Assembly: GCF_051860475.1 (NCBI RefSeq)
Contig: NZ_JBHYDW010000006.1
Location: 1 to 64,000 of the forward strand
Direction: 5' to 3'
DNA from: Elioraea sp051860475
GTDB taxonomy: Bacteria; Pseudomonadota; Alphaproteobacteria; Acetobacterales; Acetobacteraceae
DNA: 64,000 bases
The notes below the pieces were generated by a model. It did no database searches and had not been told where the DNA came from. It was given only the letters and a program-made list of their open reading frames with translations. The stretch's first letter is position 1. Each line of letters begins with the position of its first letter. Position numbers and translations under genes: made by a program. Positions 15,226 to 24,143 of this stretch are shown in pieces.

Positions 15226-16104
15226 TCACCGGCGCGGCCGCAGCACCAGCAGGTAGTCGGCGGCGTCGCGGATCAGCGCGGTCTCGCACGCCTCCCAGAG
15301 CAGCGCGCGCACGACGTGCCAGACCGGCAGCGCGTCCTCCTTGATGTCCTCGATCACCAGCACGCCATGAGCGGAGAGCGCATCGAGCGCGAACAGCAGA
15401 ACCGCCAGATTCGCGCCCGGCGAATGCAGCCCGTCATCGATGATCACGTCGAAGCCCTGAGCGCCCGCGATCGCACGCAGTTCGGCGAAACTTGCGAGAT
15501 CCGTCTGGTCGACGAACACCGTCGCGATCCGCTCCTCGCGGAACAGGATCGCCCGGTCGACATCGGCGCCGTGGATCTCGGCACCGGGCAGGTAGTCGCG
15601 GAACGCGCGCAGCGAGGCGCCCGGCCGCCCCTCGACGCCCATGTGCGAGGCGATCGCGGTGTTCGGCGTGCCGAGGCCGATCTCGAGCAGCCGCGAGACC
15701 CGCGGCAGATCGGCGAAGACCTTGGCGTAGACGTAGTGGTAGCTGTGGAAATTCGCCTTGTCGCTGCCGTAGCGGTTCAGGAGTGCGGCGAGCGCCTCGG
15801 CCTCGGCATGGCGCTCGGCGCAGAATGCCTGCGCGGTCACCTCCTCGAACACCGCCGGCCGATCGCGGCGCAGCAGCAGGTTCAGCAGCGGGAAGGTGCT
15901 GCGCACCGACTGCCAGGTCAGGTCGGCGAGCAGGCCCTGGCTGCCGCGGGAGTTCGGCACGAAGGCCGGCAGGTCCTTGAGGACCCGCTCGCTCATCACC
16001 TGCTGGCCGACCTGCTGCCTGATGCGGCGCTTGATCGCCCCGCTGAACGGCATCGCCCGTGCGGCGAACGAGAGCAGGGAGTCGATCGTCTGGTCACGCG
16101 GCAT
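15226..16104 (-). CDS. Class I SAM-dependent methyltransferase
   Basis: 292 residues. The SAM-binding region is VSRLLEIGLGTPNTAIASHM, then EIHGADVDRAILF, and the acidic active-site strand FDVIIDDGLHSPGANL. This order matches the sugar methyltransferases and cephalosporin-hydroxylase-like proteins of polysaccharide and antibiotic clusters. The first 80 residues are basic and helical with no known domain. It precedes the TylF-like gene by 73 bases on the same strand. The methylated position is unknown. Confidence 0.78.
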   Translation of the reverse strand: MPRDQTIDSLLSFAARAMPFSGAIKRRIRQQVGQQVMSERVLKDLPAFVPNSRGSQGLLADLTWQSVRSTFPLLNLLLRRDRPAVFEEVTAQAFCAERHAEAEALAALLNRYGSDKANFHSYHYVYAKVFADLPRVSRLLEIGLGTPNTAIASHMGVEGRPGASLRAFRDYLPGAEIHGADVDRAILFREERIATVFVDQTDLASFAELRAIAGAQGFDVIIDDGLHSPGANLAVLLFALDALSAHGVLVIEDIKEDALPVWHVVRALLWEACETALIRDAADYLLVLRPRR

Positions 16105-16125
16105 CCGGCTCTCCGTTTTTCCGGC

Positions 16126-16971
16126 TCATGACGCCGCGATCGTGGGTGCGAACACCTGGTCCATCCGGCCCCAGGCGAAGTCGCACAGCAGCCGGGCGAC
16201 GCGCCCTTCCATGGCCGCGAGCCCGACATAGTGGCGGAAGCGCGCGAGCCGCCCGGCCGCCACGCGCGGCTGATCCGGATCGACCTCCCAGGGGTGGAAG
16301 TAGAACAGTCCGGCCGTGCCGCCGGCGTTCACGCGCCTGAGCCCGGCGCGGAACAGCGCGTAGGGCACCAGGCGGAACCAGCCGCCGCCGGCGCAGGGCA
16401 GGTTGCGCCCGCCCACGCGCACCGTGGTCATCGGCAGTTCCACCACGCCCGAGGGGTCCGGCCAGTGCGGGCCGCGCGGCGCGTCCGGCTCGCCGTACAG
16501 GTCGTGTTTCACCGGGAACACCGAGGATGAGTAGCGATGCCCCTCCTCGGCCAGCACCGCATGCGCCCACGGCGCCGAACGCCGGCCGATCGAGAAGGTC
16601 GGCGCGCGGTAGCCGATCACCGTCACGCCGCCCGTGTCCTCCAGCACCGCCTTGGCGCGGCGGAGATCGGCGCGGAACGCCTCCGGCCCGATCGCATGCA
16701 CCAGTTCGTGGCCGTAGCCATGGCTCGCGAGCTCGTGGCCGCCCGCGACGATGCGCCGGATCAGCGCCTTGTGCCGTTCCGCCACCCAGCCGAGGGTGAA
16801 GAAGGTCGCGCGCACGTCCGCGCCCTCGAACAGCGCCAGGATGCGCTCGGTGTTCGCCTCGACCCGGCGCGGCAACGACTCCCAGGCGGAACGGCCGATC
16901 GTCCCGGCGAAGGCCTGGACCTGGAACCAGTCCTCCACGTCCACGCTCATCGCGTTGACGGGAGCGCTCAT
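16126..16971 (-). CDS. XrtA-associated polysaccharide deacetylase (DUF3473 type)
   Basis: 281 residues. Starts MSVDVEDWFQVQAF, the NodB-fold entry with the catalytic Asp and metal Asp. The metal-binding His pair is in HELASHGYGHELVH, with YRAPTFSIG (the conserved Arg-Ala-Pro) and GLFYFHPWEVDPDQPR. The C-terminal part is the short DUF3473 tail seen in the exosortase-linked subgroup. It overlaps the ATPase stop by 4 bases, so translation is probably coupled. Predicted to remove N-acetyl groups from the EPS or its precursors. Confidence 0.9.
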   Translation of the reverse strand: MSAPVNAMSVDVEDWFQVQAFAGTIGRSAWESLPRRVEANTERILALFEGADVRATFFTLGWVAERHKALIRRIVAGGHELASHGYGHELVHAIGPEAFRADLRRAKAVLEDTGGVTVIGYRAPTFSIGRRSAPWAHAVLAEEGHRYSSSVFPVKHDLYGEPDAPRGPHWPDPSGVVELPMTTVRVGGRNLPCAGGGWFRLVPYALFRAGLRRVNAGGTAGLFYFHPWEVDPDQPRVAAGRLARFRHYVGLAAMEGRVARLLCDFAWGRMDQVFAPTIAAS

Positions 16972-17978
16972 CGCCGCCCTTCCAGCCCCGAGAACAGGTC
17001 CATCAGCCGGTTGAACAGGCGCTCACGCCGCGCCGCCTGGATCTCCAGCATCTCGATCCGGCGCGCGAGATCCGCGATCGCCGAGGCCGGCACCGTCCCG
17101 CCCTCGTGCGCCGGCTGATGCTGCGCGGCGAACTCGCGCAGCGGCGCCCGGCCCGCGGGCTGCCCGCCGGTGAGATCCTCCTCGAGCTCGCGCGCGGTGA
17201 TCTCGACCATTGGCGCGGTCAGCGTCTGCGCGTGTTCGAGCGCGCCGCCGAGCAGCACGCGCGCGCAGAGCCGGTTGATCCGGCGCGGGATGCCGGAGCT
17301 GAAGCGATGGACAAGGTCGAGCGCGGCCGGCTCCCACTGCGGCGTGCCGGACCAGCCGACCGCGCGCATGCGGTGCTCGACATAGGCATGCGTCTCGTCC
17401 TTGGAGAGCCCGCCGAGATGATAGGAGGCGAGCACGCGCTGCCGGAGCTGGTCGAGATCGGGGCTGGCGATCGTGCGGCGGAGCTGCGGCTGGCCGAGCA
17501 GGATGGTCTGCAGCAGCGCGCGGCCGTCCTCGGTCACGTTCGAGAGCATGCGGAGCTCTTCGAGCGCCGAGGGCGGCAGCCCTTGCGCCTCGTCGACGAT
17601 CAGCAGATGCCGCCGACCGACGCTCTCGCCTGCGCGCAGCGCGTCCATGATGCCGCGCAGCACGGCGGCCTTGGTGCCGTCGGAGGCGACGCCGAAGGCG
17701 TCGGCGACGAGCCGCAGCAGATCGTCGCCCGCAACCTGGCTGGTCATGATGCGCGCGACGGTGAAGCTTGTGGGATCGAGCTCGTCGCAGAGCCGCTCGA
17801 CCAGCGTGGTCTTCCCCGCACCCACCTCGCCGGTGATGATCACGAAGCCCTCGCGCTGCGCGAGCCCGTAGACCAGATGCGCATGCGCGCGCGCGTGCAC
17901 GCTCGAGGCGAAGAACAGCCGCGCATCCGGCGTCATCAGGAACGGATGCGCGGTGAAGCCGTAGTAGTCGAGATACAT
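16968..17978 (-). CDS. XrtA-associated ExeA-like ATPase (TIGR03015-like)
   Basis: 336 residues. Begins MYLDYYGFTAHPFLMTPDAR, the stereotyped start of ExeA/GspA-like ATPases in exosortase loci. Walker A is GEVGAGKTTLVERL, Walker B LLIVDEAQGLPP, and the sensor region is RRINRLCARVLLGG. A Pro/Gly-rich stretch precedes a basic C-terminal helix (ARRIEMLEIQAARRERLFN) that may form a coiled coil. It lies between the barrel gene (12-base gap) and the deacetylase (4-base overlap). The role is presumed to be energising or regulating EPS export; no biochemical role is known to me. Confidence 0.9.
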   Translation of the reverse strand: MYLDYYGFTAHPFLMTPDARLFFASSVHARAHAHLVYGLAQREGFVIITGEVGAGKTTLVERLCDELDPTSFTVARIMTSQVAGDDLLRLVADAFGVASDGTKAAVLRGIMDALRAGESVGRRHLLIVDEAQGLPPSALEELRMLSNVTEDGRALLQTILLGQPQLRRTIASPDLDQLRQRVLASYHLGGLSKDETHAYVEHRMRAVGWSGTPQWEPAALDLVHRFSSGIPRRINRLCARVLLGGALEHAQTLTAPMVEITARELEEDLTGGQPAGRAPLREFAAQHQPAHEGGTVPASAIADLARRIEMLEIQAARRERLFNRLMDLFSGLEGRR

Positions 17979-17990
17979 GGGGTGGCCCCC

Positions 17991-19745
17991 TCAGAAGGTC
18001 TTCTGCAGCGCCGCCACGATGATGTTCTGCAGCACGCTGCCGTCGAGCCCGCCGCCGTCGCGGTAACTCACACGGTAGCTCAACGAGCCTGCCAGGGTCG
18101 GGTTGATCAAATGTGTCAGCGCGGCGCCGGCGGTATAGTTGTTGGTGTCGCCCCGGCCTTCCCGCGTGCTGATGCCGTAGCGGGCGAAGGCGCTGAGATT
18201 GGTCGCCTCGTCGAGCGGGCGCGACCAGCTCACGCTGATCGAGGAGGCCTTCTGCGCGAACTGGGGCGTGGTCTGATCCGGCGCCGCCGCGACCGGGCGG
18301 CGGTTCTCGTGGGTCAGCGCGAGCGTGACGACGTCACGCCTGAGCATGTGGCTGAGCGAGACCGTGGCGCTGCGGGTGCGGAACAGCCCGCCCTGGATGC
18401 CGAGCAGCGAGCCCGCCCCGGAGGGCAGCACCGGCGCGCCGGTCTGCGCGTCCACCGGGTTGCCGAGCGGGTCGAGCACGATCGCCTGCAGCAGATCCGA
18501 GGCGCTCAGCGCCGAGGTGCTGATCCGGTCGGTGTAGCTCGCGAAGATCCGGGTGCGCGGCCCGAGCTCGGTCCGGCCCTGCACGAAGGCCGAATCGTAG
18601 CCGTCCCGGCGGCCGTACTTGACGGTGATGGAGGTCGCCTCGTTGGGCGTGAAGCGCACGCCGGCGGCCCAGATCAGCCCCTCGAACCGGGTCACGGGCA
18701 CGGTGTTGTAGCGCTGCTGCTCGTAGCCGACCTCGACCAGCCCGGCGATTGCGCGGGTGATGGCGTAGCCGGCCTCCAGCAGCACATCCCGGCGATAGGC
18801 GCCGTCATAGATGCCCTGGCCGTCGAACTCGGTGGCATTGACGCTGCCCTGCAGCAGCAGCCGGCCGAAATCCTCACCCGAGCGGATCACCGCATAGCCG
18901 GTGTGCGAGCTGAACTCCGAGGCGCTGAAGCCGACCGGACCGAACCCGGTGTTGCTCGGCGCCCGGCGGTCCGTCGCGCGGCTCTGGTCGGTGAAGCTGT
19001 AGGTGTAGCCTGCGCGCAGCGTGGCCAGGTTCCGGAAGCGCTGTACGATGTAAGGCGAGATCGAGGCGGTGAAGGTCTGCACCTGGTCGTTGCGAGTGAT
19101 CGCGGTGTTGTCGTCCTGGGCGAAGCCGCTCGACAGCGACTGCACCGAGGCCGAGGCGCGGGCGTCGAGGAACAGCAGATCCGGCACGAGGATCGTCGAC
19201 ACCTGGCCGAACCCGCGATGCACCAGCTGATTCTGGTCGCTGTTGCTGACGTAGAAGCTGGCGGTCGGCGCGTAGCTCAGCGTGCCCTGCATCCGCGCCG
19301 TATCGGCCCGCACCAGGATCCCCGGCGTGACGCCGAAGATCAGGTCGGATTGCCGGTTGCGCGGCGTGCCGCGGATGTTGTCGTTGAAGGTCAGGCTGAG
19401 GCCGAGGCTCGGTGTGATGGTCCAGGCACGGGGCGGCCCGACCGGAGCGGCGTAGAGGGCGGTGAAGGGGAAGCCGAGTGTGCCCGGGCGGAATGGCGAG
19501 TCCGGGGCGACGAAGGTGCCCGGGGCGGGCGGCGGCGCGGCGCGGGCCGGCGGAGCCGGCGGGCCGGCCGGGGCGGGGGAGAGATCGGTCTGCGCGGCGC
19601 CGGGCGGGGCAGCGAGCAGGGCGAGCAGGGCACCGGACCACCCCGCATGCCGCAGCGGCCCGAACAAAGTGGGCCGTGCACCATCAGGGGGACGGAACGA
19701 TCGGCGCGCGGTCCTAGCCGCTCGGCGGCGCAGCGTACGCATCAT
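17991..19745 (-). CDS. XrtA/PEP-CTERM-associated outer-membrane beta-barrel (TIGR03016-like)
   Basis: Up to 584 residues. A signal peptide-like segment (HAGWSGALLALLAAPPGAAQ) is followed by a Pro/Ala-rich spacer and then alternating beta strands with YAPTASFYVSNS, LRAGYTYSFTDQ, VEVGYEQQRYN and ITVKYGRRDGYDS. The protein ends with a terminal aromatic (KTF), as in many outer-membrane barrels. The start is uncertain: the ATG at 19745 lies 32 bases inside the kinase gene and gives a long basic leader, so a later non-ATG start is possible. By position it is the candidate outer-membrane component for EPS secretion or surface display. Confidence 0.82.
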   Translation of the reverse strand: MMRTLRRRAARTARRSFRPPDGARPTLFGPLRHAGWSGALLALLAAPPGAAQTDLSPAPAGPPAPPARAAPPPAPGTFVAPDSPFRPGTLGFPFTALYAAPVGPPRAWTITPSLGLSLTFNDNIRGTPRNRQSDLIFGVTPGILVRADTARMQGTLSYAPTASFYVSNSDQNQLVHRGFGQVSTILVPDLLFLDARASASVQSLSSGFAQDDNTAITRNDQVQTFTASISPYIVQRFRNLATLRAGYTYSFTDQSRATDRRAPSNTGFGPVGFSASEFSSHTGYAVIRSGEDFGRLLLQGSVNATEFDGQGIYDGAYRRDVLLEAGYAITRAIAGLVEVGYEQQRYNTVPVTRFEGLIWAAGVRFTPNEATSITVKYGRRDGYDSAFVQGRTELGPRTRIFASYTDRISTSALSASDLLQAIVLDPLGNPVDAQTGAPVLPSGAGSLLGIQGGLFRTRSATVSLSHMLRRDVVTLALTHENRRPVAAAPDQTTPQFAQKASSISVSWSRPLDEATNLSAFARYGISTREGRGDTNNYTAGAALTHLINPTLAGSLSYRVSYRDGGGLDGSVLQNIIVAALQKTF

Positions 19746-20682
19746 AGCCGCCGTATGCGCCGAAGGTGTCGTTGGCTGTCAATACCGCACGGTTGAGCAA
19801 CAGCTGCAGGTTCGGGCAGGCCTCGACCAGATCGAGCGCCGCCTCGACCTCGGCCCGCTGGGTCCGCTCGGCCTCGACCACCATCACCACCTGGCCGACG
19901 ATCGGGGCGAGGATCGGGGCGTCGGAGGTGGAGAGGCAGGGGGGTGTGTCGAGCACGATGATGTGGTCGGGCAGCGCGGCGGCGAGCCGCGACAGCGCCG
20001 CCGTCATCATCGTCCCGGGTGTCATGACCGGCTGGCCGGCCGGGTGCGGCCCGTAGGACAGGAAGGAGAGGCGCGGGACCGCGGTCGGCACCAGCAGCGC
20101 CTGCGGGGCACGGTTCGGCTCGGCGGCGAGCATGCGCAGCCCGGGCGTCTCGGCATGGCCGAGCAGGCGGCTGACCGAGAGATGCTTGCCGTCGGCATCG
20201 ACCAGCACCACCGGGCGCGCGCCCGAGCCCGCGATCGCGGCGGCGAGGTTGAGCGCGGTGAAGGTCTTGCCCTCGCCCGGCCGGGCCGAGGCGATCATCA
20301 CCATGCGGCCGCAGCGGCCGTCGACCGAGGGCGTGGTCTTCACCGTGCGCAGCACGGCGTGCTGGGTGACCGCGATCTCCTCGGAGATGCGCGACCGGCC
20401 CGGCCCGGTCGACCCGGACACCAGCCCGGCCTTCACCATCACGTCGAGCGGGATCGGCGGGAGCGCGGCCGGGGCGGGTTGCCCGGCCGGCTGGGTCGGC
20501 GCGGCGGGCCTGGGGGGCGGCGTCAGCGCCGCGGGAGCCGCGGCCGGCAGCGTGGGCGGCGGGGTGGTCTGCGGGGTGGTCTGCGGCGGGACGGCCGGGC
20601 GCGGGTCGCGCGCCTCCATCCCGCCCATCGCCTCGACGGCACGCTCGACCAGGTGGGCGCGGCCCTTCGGCGCGGAGTTCAT
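19714..20682 (-). CDS. XrtA-associated tyrosine autokinase (BY-kinase)
   Basis: 322 residues. A Pro/Ala-rich, probably disordered N-terminal third (about residues 20-100) precedes the ATPase core: Walker A SARPGEGKTFTALNLAAAI, Walker A' VVLVDADGKHLSVS and Walker B IIVLDTPPCLS. The C-terminus carries a short tyrosine cluster (AYGGYDAYAAPPSG) for autophosphorylation. It starts 4 bases inside the end of the chain-length gene, the usual partner in controlling polymer length. Walker A has Thr where many BY-kinases have Ser (GEGKS), a conservative change. Confidence 0.9.
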   Translation of the reverse strand: MNSAPKGRAHLVERAVEAMGGMEARDPRPAVPPQTTPQTTPPPTLPAAAPAALTPPPRPAAPTQPAGQPAPAALPPIPLDVMVKAGLVSGSTGPGRSRISEEIAVTQHAVLRTVKTTPSVDGRCGRMVMIASARPGEGKTFTALNLAAAIAGSGARPVVLVDADGKHLSVSRLLGHAETPGLRMLAAEPNRAPQALLVPTAVPRLSFLSYGPHPAGQPVMTPGTMMTAALSRLAAALPDHIIVLDTPPCLSTSDAPILAPIVGQVVMVVEAERTQRAEVEAALDLVEACPNLQLLLNRAVLTANDTFGAYGGYDAYAAPPSG

Positions 20683-22232
20683 GCGATCAGCCTCGCGACC
20701 AGATTGGGGACCTTCGCCATCAGCGCCGGACCGCCCGCCACCACCACGCCATAGGCCGCGATGAGCAGCGCGAGCCCGGCGGCGAAGGCGACCGCGGCGC
20801 CGGCGCGGCGCACCGGCCGGGCGGAGGAGATCGCGCCGAGCACCGGCAGGCCGAGCTTGCGCAGGTCGTGCACGGTGTAGAAGCCGCGGTCGAGCTGCAC
20901 CAGCAGCAGCGCCAGCATGCCGCCGGCGCCGAGCCCGGCGAACAGCACGCCGGTGGCGAACAGCAGCCGGTTCGGCCCGATCGGGGTCAGCGGCACGGTC
21001 GGCGGCTCGACCACTTCGAGGCGCACGCGGTCGGCATCGGTGCGCGCGGCCCCGGCGATCTGCAGCGACTCGCGCCGCGACAGCAGCTCCTCGTAGTTCC
21101 GCCGCAGCACGTCGTAGTCGCGGTTGAGGTTGACATACTCGGCCTGCAGCTGCGGCGCCGTGCGCAGCAGGTTCTCCAGCCGCTCGACCTCGGCCTCGAC
21201 GTCGCGGATCTGGCGCTCGAGCGAGGCGATCTCGGAGTCGCTGTCGAGCACGCGCAGCTTCAGCTGCTCGTGCAGCGGATTGGGCGCGCCGCCGCCGGCC
21301 GCTGCGCGCGGCGCGCTGCTGCTGCCGCCCCCCCCGCCGCCGCCGCGGGCTCCCTGCGCGCGCAGCTCGGCGATCATCGCGCGCGTGGCGAGCACCTCGG
21401 GGTGCTGATCGGTGAAGCGCAGCAGCAGGTCGCGCAGATTGCGCTCGGCCGTGGCGAGGCGCGGGTCGCCGCCGCCGCCGCCGCCGGTGGCCGGGCCGGC
21501 GAGCGTGGCGGGGGTATTGGCGAGCTGCTGCTGCAGCAGGATGCGCCGCTGGGTGGAGTCCTCGTGCTGGCCGCGCAGCGCGGTCAGCCGCCCGCGCGCC
21601 TGGTCGAGTTTGCTGACGCCGCCGAAACTGTCCGACGGCAGGAGGTCGATGTAGCGGGCGCGGAACTCGGCGCGCTTCTGCTCGACCGCGCGCAGCTGCG
21701 TCTCGTAGCTGGCGAGCTGCTGGGCGACGAACTGGCGCGCGGTCTGCATCTGCTGGCGGTCGGTGCTGGTGGCCGCCTCGATGAACAGGTTGATCACGGT
21801 CTGCACCACCGCATGCGCCATCCGCGGCTCGTGGTCACGGAACTCGACGCGGAACAGGCTGCGCGTCTGCGGCATGATCCTGATCTCGCGGCCGAGCCGC
21901 TCGATCAGCGCCTCGCGCGAGGCAGGATCGGTCACGCGCAGGTCGAGATCGGTGCGCGCGACCACGCGCTCGAGGTTGGGGCGGCTGAGCAGGGTGCGCT
22001 GGAGCGTCTCGACCTGACGTTCGGGCGCGCCGTCGGTGGCGATGTCGCGCAGCACCGAGCCGAGGATCGCATCCACGTCGGCATAGACGCGCGCATTCGC
22101 CTGGTAGACGTCGGGCATCCGGTAGACCGCGATCCAGCCCACGCCGCAGACCAGCCAGGCCAGCAGCAACGCCTTCCAGCGGTGCCGCCAGCTGGCCGCG
22201 GCGTAGCGTCGGATCAGCGCGCCAATGTCCAT
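20679..22232 (-). CDS. XrtA-associated chain-length determinant protein (Wzz type)
   Basis: 517 residues from the ATG at 22232, which is 4 bases after the stop of the export gene; an upstream in-frame ATG would overlap that gene. It has an N-terminal membrane span (WKALLLAWLVCGVGWIAVY), the Wzz periplasmic start YQANARVYADVD, a long coiled-coil region with a Gly-rich insert near residues 290-320, then two membrane segments near the C-terminus (LFATGVLFAGLGAGGMLALL and AAGLALLIAAYGVVVAGG). It controls EPS chain length with the adjacent kinase. The PEP-CTERM-type subgroup assignment rests on its context as well as its sequence. Confidence 0.88.
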   Translation of the reverse strand: MDIGALIRRYAAASWRHRWKALLLAWLVCGVGWIAVYRMPDVYQANARVYADVDAILGSVLRDIATDGAPERQVETLQRTLLSRPNLERVVARTDLDLRVTDPASREALIERLGREIRIMPQTRSLFRVEFRDHEPRMAHAVVQTVINLFIEAATSTDRQQMQTARQFVAQQLASYETQLRAVEQKRAEFRARYIDLLPSDSFGGVSKLDQARGRLTALRGQHEDSTQRRILLQQQLANTPATLAGPATGGGGGGDPRLATAERNLRDLLLRFTDQHPEVLATRAMIAELRAQGARGGGGGGGSSSAPRAAAGGGAPNPLHEQLKLRVLDSDSEIASLERQIRDVEAEVERLENLLRTAPQLQAEYVNLNRDYDVLRRNYEELLSRRESLQIAGAARTDADRVRLEVVEPPTVPLTPIGPNRLLFATGVLFAGLGAGGMLALLLVQLDRGFYTVHDLRKLGLPVLGAISSARPVRRAGAAVAFAAGLALLIAAYGVVVAGGPALMAKVPNLVARLIA

Positions 22233-22236
22233 GGTC

Positions 22237-22869
22237 TCAGAACCAGCCCTGCGGGATGACGAGCGTGTCGCCGGGGCGCATCGGCAGGTCCTGGGAGACA
22301 TCGCCGTCGCGCAGAAGGTCGGAGAGTCGCACGGAGATCACCTCGGCCGGTCCGCCGACAGTCTCGCGGCGAATGATTTCCGCACTGTTTCCGGCGGCAT
22401 AGCGGGTGAGCCCACCGGCCGCGATCATCACGTCAAGCACGCTCATGCCCTCGCGGTAGGGCAGGGCGACGGGCTGGGCAGCCTCGCCGATCACGCGGAT
22501 CTGGCGGGACGGCGGGCCGACGAAGGAGGTGACCAGCACGGTGACGAAGGGCTCGCGCACGAACTTGCGCAACTCCGCCTCGATCGCGGTGGACAGCTGG
22601 GAGGGGGTGCGGCCGGCAGCAACCAGGTCCTGCACGAGCGGGGTGGAGATCCGCCCATCCGGGCGCACCGGCACCGAGGCGTTCAGCTCCGGCAGGCGAT
22701 AGACGACGATGCTGAGCGTGTCGCCCGCGCCGATCACGTATTCGGGCGCGTCCATCGCCGGCAGCACCGGGCGGGGATCGGTGGCCGGCAGGTTGACGTT
22801 GCGCGGGCCGCAGGCGCCGAGCGCAAGCAGCACCATGAGGGCTATGAGGTGGGGGGATCGACCGTTCAT
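22237..22869 (-). CDS. XrtA-associated polysaccharide export lipoprotein (Wza-like)
   Basis: 210 residues. Lipoprotein signal with lipobox LALGAC (Cys near residue 20). The polysaccharide export domain begins YVIGAGDTLSIVVYRLPELN, then SVPVRPDGRISTPLV, and a SLBB-like part follows (RQIRVIGEAAQPVALPYRE, MSVLDVMIAAGGLTRYA). It ends PGDTLVIPQGWF, typical of the family. It is the first gene of the minus-strand operon (22869 down to 13277, nine genes), so its promoter must lie in the 529-bp divergent region. Forms the periplasmic/outer-membrane export channel. Confidence 0.92.
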   Translation of the reverse strand: MNGRSPHLIALMVLLALGACGPRNVNLPATDPRPVLPAMDAPEYVIGAGDTLSIVVYRLPELNASVPVRPDGRISTPLVQDLVAAGRTPSQLSTAIEAELRKFVREPFVTVLVTSFVGPPSRQIRVIGEAAQPVALPYREGMSVLDVMIAAGGLTRYAAGNSAEIIRRETVGGPAEVISVRLSDLLRDGDVSQDLPMRPGDTLVIPQGWF

Positions 22870-23398
22870 CGCTGTCGCCTCGCTCTCCTGTCGGTACGGG
22901 CCTGTAGATTACGGCTGATCCTCGGCCGCCGGAACGGTCGGCATGCAACGCGACGCCTGCTGGCGATGGACCGTTCTTAGCAATGCCCGACGGCGGAGAC
23001 AATAGAAAAAAACTAAACCACACGCATTTTCGAGACTGTTTTCCGCTGCAGGACCACTTTTCCCGACCGACTCACCCGAATACCGCAACCCTACGTTGTC
23101 TTTCGCCTCAACAGCCACCCTGCAACCCTTGGGACGCTTCCGGGGAGCCCCGGCATTCATTTCGCCCTCACGGTCCTGCGCCGCTTCGGTGTAGAAGGAG
23201 CGGGCAAGGCAACCGGGTCGTGTAAAAAAGCATGAGCGCTCTCGCGATTTGTGCATTCCCGACTGGACTCTGGAAAAAATTTTGTCTTGGGCCCCGCCGG
23301 GGGGCCACCCATGGGGGGACGCCCCGCCGGCCTTCGGGCCGGCGCCGACGCGGGTGCGCGCGGACCAGCTCCGCCGCGCGCCCGGAGCGGAGGACGCG
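22870..23398. promoter_or_regulatory. Divergent regulatory region between the two EPS operons
   Basis: 529 bp without a gene, more AT-rich than its flanks, especially 22980-23290 (runs such as tagaaaaaaactaaa and ggaaaaaattttgtc). It must hold the promoters for export/chain-length genes to the left and sugar transferase/prsK to the right. I could not settle on a -35/-10 pair on either strand and saw no sigma-54 site or copy of the PEP-CTERM box. The right-hand leader contains a perfect 8-bp hairpin with a TTCG loop (23325-23344: CGCCGGCC/GGCCGGCG) 54 bases before the sugar transferase ATG. Confidence 0.6.
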
Positions 23399-24121
23399 AT
23401 GACACACTGGCCCGGCCCCGCCGCCCGTTTCGATCGCCCGCCGCGCCGCGCCGTGGCCAGACCGCTCCGCGGCGTCCTTCCCGCCAGAAGCGACGCCGCG
23501 ACCGAACCCTGCCTCGACGTCGACCGCCTGCCGCCGGGCTGGCTCGCCGAGGCCCGGCCCCGCCGCGACGGCCCGGCCCCGGCGGCACTGCGCCGCGCGA
23601 TCGAGATCCTGCTCGCCGGCCTGGTGCTCGCCCTCGCCGCCCCGCTGCTCGCGGCCGCGGCGCTGAGCGCCCGGCTCGACGGTGCCGGCCCGGTGCTGGC
23701 GCGCGTGCCGCGGGTCGGCCGGCGCGGCCGCCCCTTCACGCTCTACCGCCTGCGCGTGCGCGCGGGCGGTCTCGGCCGGCTGCTGCGGCTCTGCCGGATC
23801 GAGGACGTGCCCCAGCTCGTCAACGTGCTGAAAGGCGAGATGGCCCTGGTCGGGCCCCGCCCCGAGGCGCCCGAGGCGGCCGCCGAGCACGCCCGCTGGA
23901 TCGTCCGCTGGCGCGACCGCGAGGCGGTGCGCCCCGGCGTCACCGGCTGGGCCCAGGTGCACCAGGCCGTCACCCATCTCGATCGCGGCGGCTCGCTCGC
24001 CCAGGCCCGCCGCATGCTCGGTTACGACCTCTACTATGTGCGGCACCAGAGCCTCGGCCTGGATCTCCGGATCCTGCTCGCCACGCTCCGCGTCGTGCTG
24101 CTCCAGGAGGAGGCGCGCTAG
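23399..24121 (+). CDS. Initiating sugar transferase (bacterial phosphoglycosyltransferase)
   Basis: 240 residues from the ATG at 23399, with GGAGG 5 bases upstream; a longer frame from 23249 runs through the leader hairpin and is rejected. One membrane segment (AIEILLAGLVLALAAPLLAA) is followed by the WbaP/EpsL-type catalytic domain: RIEDVPQLVNVLKGEMALVG, PRPE, RPGVTGWAQVHQ and GYDLYYVRHQSLGLDLRIL. It is shorter than most members; the region between RGRPFTLYR and RLLRLCRIED is compressed, which may remove part of the usual amphipathic segment. It puts the first sugar phosphate on undecaprenyl phosphate. Confidence 0.88.
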   Translation: MTHWPGPAARFDRPPRRAVARPLRGVLPARSDAATEPCLDVDRLPPGWLAEARPRRDGPAPAALRRAIEILLAGLVLALAAPLLAAAALSARLDGAGPVLARVPRVGRRGRPFTLYRLRVRAGGLGRLLRLCRIEDVPQLVNVLKGEMALVGPRPEAPEAAAEHARWIVRWRDREAVRPGVTGWAQVHQAVTHLDRGGSLAQARRMLGYDLYYVRHQSLGLDLRILLATLRVVLLQEEAR

Positions 24122-24143
24122 CCTTGGCGTCCGCACCCGCGCC

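Noticed and set aside
23250..23290. TGGAAAAAATTTTGTC as a regulon box
   Set aside because: It lacks the GTCGG and TTACAC ends of the motif and no sigma-54 site follows.
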